A stretch of DNA of 64,000 nucleotides. It comes from Phytophthora sp. 'mugwort' (taxonomy: Eukaryota > Oomycota > Peronosporomycetes > Peronosporales > Peronosporaceae). Made by a program: the position numbers and the translations under genes. The stretch covers positions 2,294,001 to 2,358,000 of the forward strand of contig JAUCEF010000016.1 in the NCBI GenBank assembly GCA_033558025.1, in the 5' to 3' direction. Positions 1 to 11,400 of the stretch are shown here, piece after piece; within the stretch, counting starts at the first letter, position 1, and every line of letters begins with the position of its first letter. Under the pieces are notes generated by a model. It was not told where the DNA came from, searched no databases, and saw only the letters and a list, made by a program, of their open reading frames with translations.

Positions 1-3000
1 GTGACTTGCGTTGGAAAATGCTTCGTAAGTCGGTAGTGTGATCCAGTTCATCAGCTCCTAACGTCACTTGCCACTTTCCTGTCTGCCAAATGTTCCGAGT
101 GTGAGCTAGACGCAGTGATACTTCACGCCACTGCGAGAAACCATCGTTCACAGCTTCCAGCGCACTCTCCCGGATGTTCGTGTACTTCATTATTGCTTTC
201 TTGGCAACAATCTCACGACGATCGGATTCAAACCTGTCGTACGTGTAGATATCGCTTCTAGCAACCTCTTTTCTGATGTCAAGGCGTGACGGGAAATTGA
301 TTTCGAGGCTTAGCTCTGAGCCAACTGGAAGCTTTCGAAGGCAGATACACGACAGCAGAACTTCCAGTATATGTCGACGAATTGATTCAGTTCTTGCGAC
401 AATAAATTCATCCAGTAAGGCATTATTTTCCGCCAGCCATAGTTGAAATTGGCACCAAATCTCTTGGTTTAACGACCCACCAGCGTTCTCAGCTTGTCCA
501 GTACCACCGTCTGCGTCAGAGATATGAAGAACATACAGTAACCGGTCAAAGCCACCGTGAAAAAGATCCACAACGGGCTCTTTCTTGCTTGATGTGATTG
601 TCTGCAGCACCGACGTCCGTGGTTCCGTAATTAAGAGCTCCTTCAGCACGTCGAAACGCTGATCAATTAAAAACTGCCACACCGCAATTGCAGTGCGGCG
701 AACCTTCGCCGAGTCATCCACTAGCATTCGATAAAGTTGGGACGTTAGAGCGAGAATGAAATTGCGATCGGATTCGAGGCCGATGCCAAATTCTTTCAAA
801 GAATTCGCACTAAGACTCCGAACTCGATGAATCCGGCGAGGTGGGCGTCCTGATAACGCATTAGTAGCATCAACGCCACTATTAGCGTCGCTGGAAGTCG
901 TATTCTGTGCCATAATACCGCAAACGACCACACTTTGCCAGTTTGGCTGTTGGAAAAGTACATGCTTTGCTTCGACAAGACAATCCAGTATTTGCTGAGA
1001 GATAAACATGTCTCGGTGAGCGCCGTGAAGCTCGTTCAGCATCACTGTCTGCGCGCAATAAATTAGTGCCCCATAGAAAAATTGTTGTTGCTCCACACCC
1101 AAGGCTTCCGCTATCGCTGGTTGAGAGCACAGCTCGCAGCTAGTTAGCATGAAAACGACAACATCCTCTCCAAAACAACCTGTAGCGTTAGAGTGTGGAC
1201 TTGGAGGGTCTGCTGTAAGCGTGCTTGAGACGCTGGCTTCAAATTCCTGACTGTCTGTCGTGATGGTATCCTTAATGGCTTCTTTTATGTGATGGTTATC
1301 CTCATCTCCTAAATACCGCGCAAGTGCAAGACACACGGTACACGTGTTTTTCAACGATATCAGGGCGATATTACTTGTCAAAACCTTGTGTCTCTCCATG
1401 ACGTAATTTAAGAGCGCCAACCAACACTTTTGTCCAGATACACGCGCTCGGACTGATCCGTCTTGCTTCAAAATACTTTCATCGAAGGCTTCCAAGAAGA
1501 GCACCATCAAAGCACCAAACTCATCGCCAAACAATGCTCGCGCCATGATGACTTGAGTGAGATTTACATAGGCATCGGCTATAGACATACAAGCACTCGT
1601 TTCGGTTCCCATACTTTTGGTTAGTCTCTGAAGCCAATCGTACAGAGCGTCCGAGGAAGTTCTCAGGCAAGAGTCGCTAGCTTCAGGGATCCGGCAGAGA
1701 GCAGCTTCTGTTGAGGTAGTACAGTTCTCCGGACAATTGAGCAGGCATTGCGATAAAATCCTAAACAATGTACCGCTTGATTTGCACACAGCAGCGAAAA
1801 ACGACGAGCTAATTTCCACCTGAAACGCGATTTTTCCCAGTATGATCACCGTGACTTCTGTAGCAGCAGTGCTGGCATCCAATTTACAGTTTTGTAGCAG
1901 TAATTCCCCGATCAAATCCCACACCTGATCGATGAATCGTACTGCTGAGGCGTTCGCGGGTGGAGACGGCAAAGCAAATGGGTTTGGACCTAGTTCGGTG
2001 GCGGCGAGCGTGTCTGGGTCATAGTAGCTTGTGTCTGCGATCGGGATGTCCGAAACGTATGCAAGCAGCGGGATGTACACACAACAATCAGTGCTGTATT
2101 TCCGCAGTACTCGTTTCAATTTCTGAGTCAAAACGGTCTGGCAGAACAAATGCTCAGCGAAATTTGTGTGCGATTGAGCAAGTGACAACAAGATCCGGAT
2201 CGCCAATAGTACTTCTGCAGATGTCCAGGAACCGTCTTGACGCCCTTGATCAATCACTTCTAAAAGAACATTTACAAATCCATCAACAGGATAAGCCGGG
2301 GGAAATACGTTGCCAAACTTTGAAGAACTGTCAGCTAGAGGTGATCCTAAGGATGCAGTTTCGAGGCTGTTGCCAGTTTCCATACGCTTGTCGTCCCGTT
2401 TCTTGGCTGCTGGAAGGCCGGCTTCACGATGAAGAACTGCTTCGACAATGGTGTCAGAGAGACTCGGTACAGCTGCGCCTTGCAGCTTTGCATGATCGCC
2501 GAATTGCGAGGCATCGTTCTCGACTTCATGGAGTACAAATTGAAGCAAAATGACCCGAATCGGACTTTCTCGACTATGCAACGCCGTGTTCGTCATGGAA
2601 AGCAGCATAATTTCGCTTATACCGTTCATGTCATCCACATGGCTTTCGATACGCACAAATGCTCGTAGCAATGACAACGCGTACTGCAGAATCGCTTCAA
2701 ATGTTGGTTCTGAGAACTTTGGGAAACACCAGCGCATCTCAAGCGCAGTAGCTTGATCCATTCTGCAGTCCTCGTTTCCTAATTCTGTCAAATAAGCTAG
2801 TATCCATTGGAGTAGCCCCGCCCTTCGTAGCTGACGGGCGTTAAACAATGCGTTCGGGTTAGAGGCCACCAGTAAATCCATCAAGAGTGAGACCAGTTGG
2901 CACTGCAGATGATGTGGTAATTTCTTGCGTAGTTCACCATTCAACACAACTTGAGCAAGCGCCATAGAATCTACCACCACTGGATGCGCAAATTGTGGCT

Positions 3001-6000
3001 GCTTTGTTGTATCACCACTGCTTGTTGCGTAAGGGGCCAATTTCCCTGCTACGGCGAGGCGTATAACGCCCGTGAGCACCTTTTCATCGATCAGGTTCAC
3101 CCGTGTGCACAAAATTGCTGTAATAAAAGTATAGCCATTGGACTCCATGCATTCTGCCAAGCACGAAGGGTTACGTCGCAGAACGTTTCCCAACATTTGT
3201 AGCACCAAGTAGACGTCACAACGTCTGGTCGCATTATCCAACAACGGAAAGAAAACTTGTCCGACACCACCAACAAAAGGTAGCGACCGAGCCAGATCGA
3301 AGCCGCTCGATTGGTCACAGTTGATGTAATGGCTCTGCGTATGGATCAGCACTGGTGTGCTCGAACGGCTGCTGGATGACGTGTTTAAGGTAAACAAAAC
3401 CGTGTCTTCAGCAAATTTGCAAGTCTGAAAAAGAGACTCAATCTCAGCACCAAACGAACTCATAGCACAGTCGTAGCTGACAAAATTCCGGAACGCCGCC
3501 ACCTTCGTCCTCTCTTTGCGAGAGGATCCACCACCTCCCCCTGTTGCGAGACGCAAGTTCTCCGCTAGTTCTTCCTTTTTCGCAATCATCGATTCGGCAA
3601 TCAATGCAGCACCAGCAGCGACAGTGTCGTTGGCTGTGATTTGTGTCATGTTAACAGCAGTGGTGGAGTCGTTCCAGTCACGCCACTGACGTCGACACGA
3701 TCGTGCTAGCTTGGCAAGATGTAATCGTTGCGCAAATTGGGCAATTTCGATCCCACGATCGGCTGCTCGAGCTAAATGTGAGCTCGCAAAGGCTTCCAGC
3801 CAATCTCCTACTGCGCGATATGAATGCCCACTGAATTGATGTGAGAAAGTCGGACCTAGAGAAAACATCCCCGCAATTGTACCACTCGGAATCGCTTCAT
3901 CTGTAAGCCATGCTGGACCGAGTTTCCACGATAAAGCGGAATGAGGGCTGCATACTTGGGCGTCACTGCCTACAAAAGCTTGGAAAGATCCAACAGATGG
4001 CGCTGAAGGGTAATTGAGCTTCTTTGTCGCTATTTCTTGGCCGTCAATGTAGACTGTGATCAGAGAGCTCCCCACGACAGATTTTCGATGAGTAAATGCG
4101 AAATGGTGCCAGTCTCGCTCTCGTTCGGTCTGCTCCAGTTGTGAGTAATCAATGTTGTTACTATTGGTGTCATCACCATTGGTAGGACGACAACTGCTAG
4201 GAATCAAAGCTGGTCTCAATTCATCGATCGCTACCGTCTCAAAAACGACGGATGTGCGCTTTGGATTGGGGTTCATGCTGGGTCCGGAACTAACAGCCCC
4301 GGTGTGGAAGCGAAGAAAGCCGGACGACTGCTCGAAGAACACGCGCACAAAACAGCCAGATGCCTCTAGTGAGTAAATGGAGACAATGCAGGCAGACCCT
4401 TCCTTTGAATCACTTTGTGAGTTCTCTGCTGGTTTGGTCGTAGTAGAATCACCGTCTCTCATTACTCCAAATGAAGAAAGCAACGTAGTGTTCGAGACGA
4501 CATCAGATTTCAACACACTCAGATCTGCAGAGCTTCTCGCGTTACTGCACTGTTCCAGGGCCTGCCACCACATCTCCATAGCATCTGCGTCAGCACAGTT
4601 TGCCAAAAACACTCGTTTCTCCGACACAAATGACCACTCCAGTCGACCTTTTCGAGCAATATTGGTCACATCTAATTCGCCGATAGTTTCTTCGTTGGAA
4701 GCAGCGCATTCATTTGATGGAAAGAGCGTCAAGGTTGTGCCCACTAGACGGCCATATACATTCATCTGTTCCTCGTGGTTGTCATCAGGAACCAAACGCA
4801 AGTTACCTTCACATAGAGGTACCGGTACGGTTGCGCCTGTCAAGTCAGCCTTGGTTTCTGAGATCGAGGTTGTATCATCTTCCGTGTTATCACAAGTTGG
4901 TAACGCAGGAAAGCGGAGCCAGCACGAAAAGGAATATCCCGACGACGGAGGCCACACTCGATCAGCACTGTTCACAATATGAACGTATCGTCCAGTCTGT
5001 CCAGCATCTTGTGGTTTCCCCACGGATATATTCCGGATAACAGAGTTTCTCAATAGATTCTGAAGCATGAGCAGTCCTGTCTCAGGAACCTCGCTACGCA
5101 TGGCATCTCCTGATACCTCTTTTGACTCAGAAGACTGATGATCAGTACTCAAGAGCACTGGCATCGCTTTTCCCACAAGTCCGAGAGCGTCCTGCAAACG
5201 CGGAATAGAGAGATCCTCTTCCAGCGCAATTGTCACGATCCACTTGACTAGGTACGAATTCAATGGGTCCTCTGCTTTCCTAACTTTGAGCATCAGCTCA
5301 GGATCCTTCATCCACTGGAATACACCCGCTCGTACTAGACGTGTCACCCGCTCTTTTTTGGAAGTCAAGCTTGTCTCACTAACACACTCAAGCATTGAGA
5401 GCAGCTTCGTCATTGTGCCGATAGCATCACTCTCGGGTAAACTTGGCAACAGTCGGAAAACTATTTGGACAGCATCACCGTTGCGTATTTCATTTTGCGG
5501 GGCGCCACTTGAGATAAGGTCAAATATTCTATGTAAAATCAGTTCCCTCTTGGTTGTTTGCATGACACTAGAAGTGAGAATGCAGCTCGCGATGGTAGAA
5601 TACCCATGAATAGACCGGAAATACTCGACATTCTCGTTCTCGCCATGCTGCAAATCAAGTGTGACGTTCAATAACTCCAGCACGAGGTTCATCATCCGGA
5701 ATGCAAGCGCTTGTACGTCACTGTCCGCAGTCAGGTCAAGAGACGAAAAGAGCGCAACCAGAATCTCGTAACCCTGGCTCGACTTCCATAATGCCGCTAC
5801 TGCTGAGCCACCTACCTTGAGTAAATCCATTAATATGTACAGCAGCAACAATTGTCGCCAAACGGCTCCTCGAAAACGCTGCAGCAATTCCAAAATGGTA
5901 CTAATGTCTGATGCCACCCCAGCCTGGAGCGTTGTCAGCTGACTCTCACTTTCGCGGCTTTTGTATCGTAAAATTGCCGCTAGTTCCGTAAATGTAGACA

Positions 6001-8254
6001 GAATGGGGAACCCATTTAAACACGAGTGATCTTCATGAACGATATCAAAATGAGTGGCCATGACAACGCTTGAGACTAGTATCTCAGTAATAGTGTACAA
6101 CGATTGAGGCGTTCGAGCCTGTCGAAATCGAATACATTCCTGGAAATTGTGGCGCAGCATCAAGCATAGTAAGTTTCCGTACATGTCGAGATGAGGCTTC
6201 AGTGCAGTCAGAACTTTGTGCATCATAGGCATGTCCGTCTCTGGGATGGCGATCAAGCCGGTAGAAATCTGACTCATCCACGCATAAATCCCGCGATCCA
6301 TCAGTCCAAATCCGCTGAGTTCTTGCTTGTATCTATCCGCTTCGGAGTTCCGCAGGATCTTTATTAAACACTCACAAATCAAAGCCGAAAGTATTGAAGT
6401 TGGCCCTTCCTCGAACGCGTTGAGCAACGCTTCTGGAGTTAACGCTGACGGTGACCATTCGAGATCGGTGTTTCTAATGACCAATCCTTCGAATAACTCT
6501 CTGCCTGCTTGGTAACTGAGTGGACAGTAAGCAACAAATAATCCACAAACAACTGACAATATCTCGTGAGGAAGGGGGTCTTCGGGTTTGGCGGCGCAAC
6601 AAACATACTCCACAATACGCAATATAATCACCTGAGCATCATAGAAACTCGTGTATGGCAACTTTGTCAGGAGCAATACAAGTGTTCGCGTTTTGGGCTC
6701 GAGAAAGACGAAATTGTCGTAATCACTCGTGTATATATGCAGAACTTGAGTCAGCAACTGCAGAATTAGGTGCTCGGCCCGACGCTGAGTCTCAGTGTTT
6801 AACTCGAAAGCAAATTCCGCATTAATGGTCGGGTCAATAATATACTTCAATAGCAAGTCTCTCATGGTAGAAAAAGCATAGACATTTCGTGCACCAAACG
6901 TGACTCCACATGCTGTACACTCCACACTGTCACAGGTATCTGACGGACGAGACCCAAGCGGCAAAAGTAACGTCAGCAAATCGAGTAAAGCTGGAATTTG
7001 CTCTTCCGTGCACGTGTCAAGGAGACGCAGCAATAACGCGTATCCACCGGCGGTTTGAAACGCTTCCAATAGAACGAGCGTCAAGCGGGACGTTCTTTCA
7101 AGAACATAGACGAGTGATTTGAGACCGTTTCGCACATTGTAAGAGGGTAAGCAGAACGTCTCAGTCAAAGTTAGCGGGTCCAGCTCTGTATCGCTCTCAT
7201 TTGCTGGTAAACACAGGAACGACGTTGTGGTCAAGGCTTCTACACGATCATTTAAATGATCCCCGCCCCTTTTTGTGAGTCCCAGAGCCTCGCTAACAGC
7301 AGCTGCAGCCGCCGAGTCATTGAAACTAGACCCTGTGCTGGCTTGATAGAATCGATGTGAGGTCGAACGTATACATGCCTGTAATGCTCGGACCGCCGTG
7401 TTAGAAGTGGCGGGCGTGGCTAACGTGTAACGCGTCATCCGGTCAACAGTGTTAGCAATGATATTACAATCCAGCAAGTACCATGCCAATCCTGCGTTAA
7501 AGTTGCGCTCGGGCACTGACATCAGCGCTCGACTGCAGTAATCACGAATAAACACCGCCGCCAACGGATAATCCTCAGCTGCCAATGTAATTAAATTCGG
7601 CAATTCGCATCGAAACTTTTCCATCAGCATGTCGTTTGATGCGATAGCGATCACACAACTCATTAACAATTCGAGCGGCGGGTTCATATCTCCAAACAGT
7701 AATGGTGCGTCATGTTGCGCCATGACAGCACCAGGTCGCGCTTCTACACAACCAGCACTCCTTTCCCCCGCTTGGCTCTGTTGGGCCATGTTGCTCAGCT
7801 CCTCGTGCATTGCAAAAGCTCGCATCTTCGCCACGAAATCCAATACCAGGGACGGGAATGCCGTCTCTTCGCACAGTGCAAGCCCCATCGAGCACGAAAA
7901 GTAGATCTTCAAGAACTCCAACGATATGTCACCTGTAAGAATATAACACAAAGCGATGCATCAATTATATATTAAGAAGATACGCCGACAATACTTCAAC
8001 ATCAATAAAGAAAACAAAGGTAAGCACACCTGACTGCTCCTGCAGCTTGGCCACGACGAGGTCCCTCATCTCTCTTAGCTCTTGGTCGTACTCCTCTCCG
8101 TCCAGCATCTTGGAGATCCTGACTCCATCAAACAGCAAAGGACGCTTGAGCTCCTCATCTCGCTGCAAGTTGAAGTATCGCAGTTCAGAGCCACGTACGC
8201 TGCCTTAATATGCGTCGCGACACCTCGCAGCACCACGTCCACACTCTTCATCAT
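1..8254 (-). CDS. BEACH-family protein (neurobeachin/LRBA/Lvs-like), N-terminal part, runs off left edge
   Basis: One reading frame stays open from 7932 to position 1, about 2,640 codons, joined to a 5' exon ending at 8030. The intron is 7933-8029 (GT..AG, 97 nt) and keeps frame (..QEQS-GDISLEF..). The protein is mostly alpha-helical armadillo-like sequence. Around 3950-4380 it has a concanavalin/LamG-like domain with the motif DWHHFAFTH and later VYIDGQEIATKKL, as in BEACH proteins. At the left edge the sequence (HSRNIWQTGKW) resembles the segment just before the PH-BEACH module, so PH, BEACH and WD40 should lie outside the window. BEACH proteins act in vesicle and lysosome trafficking and in autophagy. 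The start is unresolved: the only upstream ATG pair (8254/8251) opens a frame one base out of register with the exon-1 frame. The family call is strong; the subfamily is not. Confidence 0.8.
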
Positions 8255-8317
8255 TTCCTAATAGCGCGCCAGGCGGTAACGTATAATTTAATTAGTTATA
8301 TTGGCTTGTAGTAAACT

Positions 8318-8639
8318 TTACATTAAAATTGGACATTGAGCGCGCACTTGGTCGGCAGCAGGATGAGTCTGCGGTGGTGACGCTGAGGGCAGCAGCAATC
8401 CCCTCCAGCGCTTGGTGGACGATACATACGCCTCTACATCTGATGTGATGGGCGTGGACGCCGCGCGGACGCCCTCGGTTGACTGTGAGCGCGCGAAGAT
8501 GCCACCCAGGAGCTTTTTCATTGCGTTCTGTGGGGATAATGCGGAATCGTAACACTTGTCGTATATTCTGTCAGGTAAGGTGTTATCCGGCAACATTCTT
8601 ACGACATTTATCTGACTTGGATACCTTTGATGTAGCCAT
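8318..8639 (-). CDS. Possible small two-exon gene, 74 aa, function unknown
   Basis: A candidate gene sits between the BEACH gene and the BED-MDR gene. Exon 1 would be 8625-8639 (MATSK), with donor AAG|GTATCC. The acceptor is CCCCACAG and exon 2 is 8318-8527, giving NAMKKLLGGIFARSQS.. to a TAA stop. The join keeps frame, and third codon positions are GC-rich like the neighbouring real genes. No family is recognised. An unspliced alternative starts at 8644. It would share a short divergent promoter region with the BED-MDR gene. The call rests only on splice-site fit and codon bias, so it may be untranslated leader sequence. Confidence 0.3.
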
Positions 8640-8727
8640 GTCATGCGACTGATTTATTGGCGCACTTTGCAAAGTGCAGGTCGAGTGCAGGCACCGCCAC
8701 TTACGGTCTTGGCTGGAAGGCTTTTCC

Positions 8728-10425
8728 ATGGCGGACGAGACGGAGGTCGAGACGGTCACGCGCATTCACGCAGTGGATATCCGCGACCTGTACCCGGACC
8801 TGGCACCGGGGGATGCCACCTCACGCGTGTGTCTGCTGTGTGGGGCCAAACTCAAGGACAAGACTCACAACCTCACGCGGCATCTGGAGCGACATCACGC
8901 CGGGGCGCTGCTGCAGCTGCTGGAACAACGTAACCAGGCATCACCCAGCGTTCTGGCCTCAAGGACCAAGCGCGCTCATGAGGAGAAGACTGCAGCGGCT
9001 AGACAACCGACGGGACTTGTAGAAGACGCTCTGCTCAGGGCCGGCGACGCCAAGCTGGCGTTGGCACGATGGCTCGCGCAGGAGCAGCTACCCGTGGACT
9101 TGATCGAGAAATCCGGCTTCCGAGAGTTCGTTGAGGCGCTCAATGGGCAGTTCAGTCCACCGAAGAGAGAAGAGCTGCGTCAGTTGCTGGGAACTTTGGT
9201 GGCAGGGATAGATGATACCAAACTGGCCGGGCTTGATAGCACTGCTGTAACTGACGATAATTCGCCTTCGACGGTGGAGATGATAGCACTGAGAGCTACG
9301 TGTCGCTGCAATGAAGACTCACCGCTGGTCTCGTGTAGTCGCGTCGCGTGTGATATTGCCGACAGAGGGGAAAGCAAGGTGAAAGTCTTACGAGCAGCCG
9401 CGTCACTCTTTGATGCACAGACTTGTCGTGGCAAAATCTTGGGCAGAAATGGTGTGCTGGGCAGGTCTTTTGTCGGAGTCGTCAGTGAAATGCAGCCGTC
9501 AGTGTCCAACCAGACAGACGCAGCAGACCGTGTCAAGTTATTGGACAAGGTCGTCGCATCACCACACATATTCAACGCGCCGCCCACCCAACAGGAGAAG
9601 CAAGAGCACGAAAGCCCACAAAATCACACCGATCGTCTACTCCAAAACCCCGATGGCAGCTCTTCATGTATCGGTGTGAGTGCACCCAGTGGCGCTCTCG
9701 CTGAGTACATCGTGTTGCCAATCTCCAACCTGGCCGTAATCCCTGCAGCCGTCCCCGACGACCTGGCACTTCTGGCTGACGATATGTCCGTCGTTCTCTC
9801 CATCGTCAGCGAGTTGCAGCGGCGACAAGTGACCAACATCGCGATCTTGTCCGACGGCCCGTCGACCATCCTCTCGAACTTGCTGACGCGATATCTGCAT
9901 CAAGACGTGCAGTTCACGCAGCAATGTCTACACGTGTTCTCCACGTCAGCATCCAGTACTTCCGTGCAGTCACAGCACGCCTCCCTCACTCCTCTAGATA
10001 TTTATCAGCCCGCAGCCGTGGCCCACGTGTTGGCTCGGCAGACTGAGCTGGCGCTGGATGCCGTCGTGGATCTCATCGGCTCCGAAGAATCCGCCGAGTT
10101 CGCCACGTCGCTGGTACAGTCCATGGGATGCGTAGTGCTCGTGGACAGGTCGCGGCTGGAGCTGCGCCCGCGATCGACGATTGCTATGGACATGAACTCG
10201 GTGGTCGTAAAGGAGCTGGAGGTCGCAAGCGTGGGCGACTGTAGTAATTTCTTGAACGACGCTTTGCTCTACTTGGCCGCGCAGGCGGTGGTCCAGCAGA
10301 GCACGACCGAGCTGCGTGAGTGTTTGCTAGATGGCGTGGGGCTCTCGCAGGCTCTCCACGAGCTCCAGACGATTCCGGAGGGAATGCTCGAAGCGCGGTA
10401 TCTTCAAGTGATGCTGACCGACTAA
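8728..10425 (+). CDS. BED zinc finger + hAT-like segment + degenerate medium-chain dehydrogenase fusion, 565 aa
   Basis: The start chosen is the ATG at 8728 (MADETEVETV); upstream in-frame extension uses only a GTG. Residues about 30-60 form a BED/C2H2-type finger (VCLLCGAKL..NLTRHLERHH: C-x2-C, H-x3-H). Residues about 105-150 (LALARWLAQEQLP, then GFREFVEALN) match the conserved segment that follows the BED finger in hAT transposases. From about residue 190 the pattern is that of an MDR (alcohol-dehydrogenase-like) protein: a GroES-like half ending GALAEYIVLPISNLAVIP, then a Rossmann-like half with DAVVDLIGSEES. The nucleotide-binding glycine motif is broken (ILSDGPST instead of GxGxxG) and no zinc-site cysteines are visible, so catalysis is doubtful. 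I infer a DNA-binding protein with a non-catalytic MDR module. It is convergent with the RraA-like gene, 83 bp apart. The BED call is good; the MDR call is moderate. Confidence 0.65.
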   Translation: MADETEVETVTRIHAVDIRDLYPDLAPGDATSRVCLLCGAKLKDKTHNLTRHLERHHAGALLQLLEQRNQASPSVLASRTKRAHEEKTAAARQPTGLVEDALLRAGDAKLALARWLAQEQLPVDLIEKSGFREFVEALNGQFSPPKREELRQLLGTLVAGIDDTKLAGLDSTAVTDDNSPSTVEMIALRATCRCNEDSPLVSCSRVACDIADRGESKVKVLRAAASLFDAQTCRGKILGRNGVLGRSFVGVVSEMQPSVSNQTDAADRVKLLDKVVASPHIFNAPPTQQEKQEHESPQNHTDRLLQNPDGSSSCIGVSAPSGALAEYIVLPISNLAVIPAAVPDDLALLADDMSVVLSIVSELQRRQVTNIAILSDGPSTILSNLLTRYLHQDVQFTQQCLHVFSTSASSTSVQSQHASLTPLDIYQPAAVAHVLARQTELALDAVVDLIGSEESAEFATSLVQSMGCVVLVDRSRLELRPRSTIAMDMNSVVVKELEVASVGDCSNFLNDALLYLAAQAVVQQSTTELRECLLDGVGLSQALHELQTIPEGMLEARYLQVMLTD

Positions 10426-10508
10426 GTACGATAAAACTGGACAAAATGGCTACATTGACAAATTGATTCGGTACACTCTGATGCGATGCATTATCAGATC
10501 TTTCTGAC

Positions 10509-11183
10509 CTACAGCTTCGAGCGGAAACGCTTAAAGGATTCCTGCAGCCCCGCGCCCTGTTTGACGGCGTCTGCGACTTGATTGTCCTGCTCCTCGATAA
10601 TCTCGGCCCTAGTTGCAACCTCAGCTGCGTGTTCACCGGGGACGACAATGACGCCATTGACGTCGCCTCGTATGATGTCATTGCTGCGCACGACGCATCC
10701 CCCGACCACCACGGGGCAGTTAACGTCCACGACAGTCGTGGTTCCCTGCTGGCCGTGTACGGACGTGCCTCGAGAGAATGCGGGGAAGTCCATCGAGCAG
10801 ATTTCCTGGACATCACGCACACGCCCGTCGGTCACGACAGCAGCCGCACCTCGGACCTTGGAAGCTGTCGCCAATAGTCCGCCGAACACACCGGACGTGC
10901 TGCCGTTGGGGGCGCTGATGACGATCACCTGTCCCCGCTCGAGTTTTTCAACGTAATGGAACGGCAACTTTTTCAGTGCAGGACCTGTGGCAGGCACGAC
11001 TTGTACCGTGAACGCGGGCCCACAGATATCCGCGGCCAAGGGGGCGTTGAAACCGCGCACGAGACTCACGTCCACGAGGTGGCCCTGGATCTTCAACTTC
11101 GCCATAGCGTCCGCAATCGCACAGACCGAGAGCTTCGCCAGACGATGTTGCACGTATGGGGCTACCTGCAACGGGGCCGCCAT
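10509..11183 (-). CDS. RraA-like / 4-hydroxy-4-methyl-2-oxoglutarate aldolase family protein, 224 aa
   Basis: A single-exon gene starting at MAAPLQVAPYV. It contains the RraA/HMG-CHA aldolase fold throughout, with no extra domain. Visible landmarks are the N-terminal helix LSVCAIADAMAKLKIQGH, the glycine-rich loop GVFGGLLATASK and the active-site stretch VVTDGRVRDVQE, where the R..D pair matches the substrate- and metal-binding residues of HMG aldolases. The segment DIIRGDVNGVIVVP is typical of the family. Known members cleave 4-hydroxy-4-methyl-2-oxoglutarate or decarboxylate oxaloacetate with a divalent metal; bacterial RraA instead inhibits RNase E. The key residues are kept here, so an enzyme is likely, but the substrate is not shown. 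A close paralogue fused to a BED finger lies at 31561-32652. Confidence 0.85.
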   Translation of the reverse strand: MAAPLQVAPYVQHRLAKLSVCAIADAMAKLKIQGHLVDVSLVRGFNAPLAADICGPAFTVQVVPATGPALKKLPFHYVEKLERGQVIVISAPNGSTSGVFGGLLATASKVRGAAAVVTDGRVRDVQEICSMDFPAFSRGTSVHGQQGTTTVVDVNCPVVVGGCVVRSNDIIRGDVNGVIVVPGEHAAEVATRAEIIEEQDNQVADAVKQGAGLQESFKRFRSKL

Positions 11184-11400
11184 GACTAATAGCGTGTCTT
11201 GGCGGGTTTTCGTGCGAGTGGTGATGCACGACGGATTGCGTTTCGAGTCGGTGCTGAAGTTTGTAATCGGTTTAAAAGGGGTATTGCTTGCAGTTGAAAA
11301 CAGTACTACAGTAGTAAGAGAGACTCTGCGTCAGCATAATACTGCAAGACATAGAAATATAAGTACATAATAATTTATTTTACGCGTAACCGATAAAAAG

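Noticed and set aside
1960..2553. 197-codon plus-strand ORF
   Set aside because: Antisense to the continuous BEACH reading frame; no motif.
4377..5040. Plus-strand ORFs of 201 and 108 codons
   Set aside because: Shadows of the BEACH gene in other frames.
10184..10822. 212-codon minus ORF
   Set aside because: Overlaps the BED-MDR and RraA genes; low-complexity R/S/P sequence typical of a GC-rich shadow frame.
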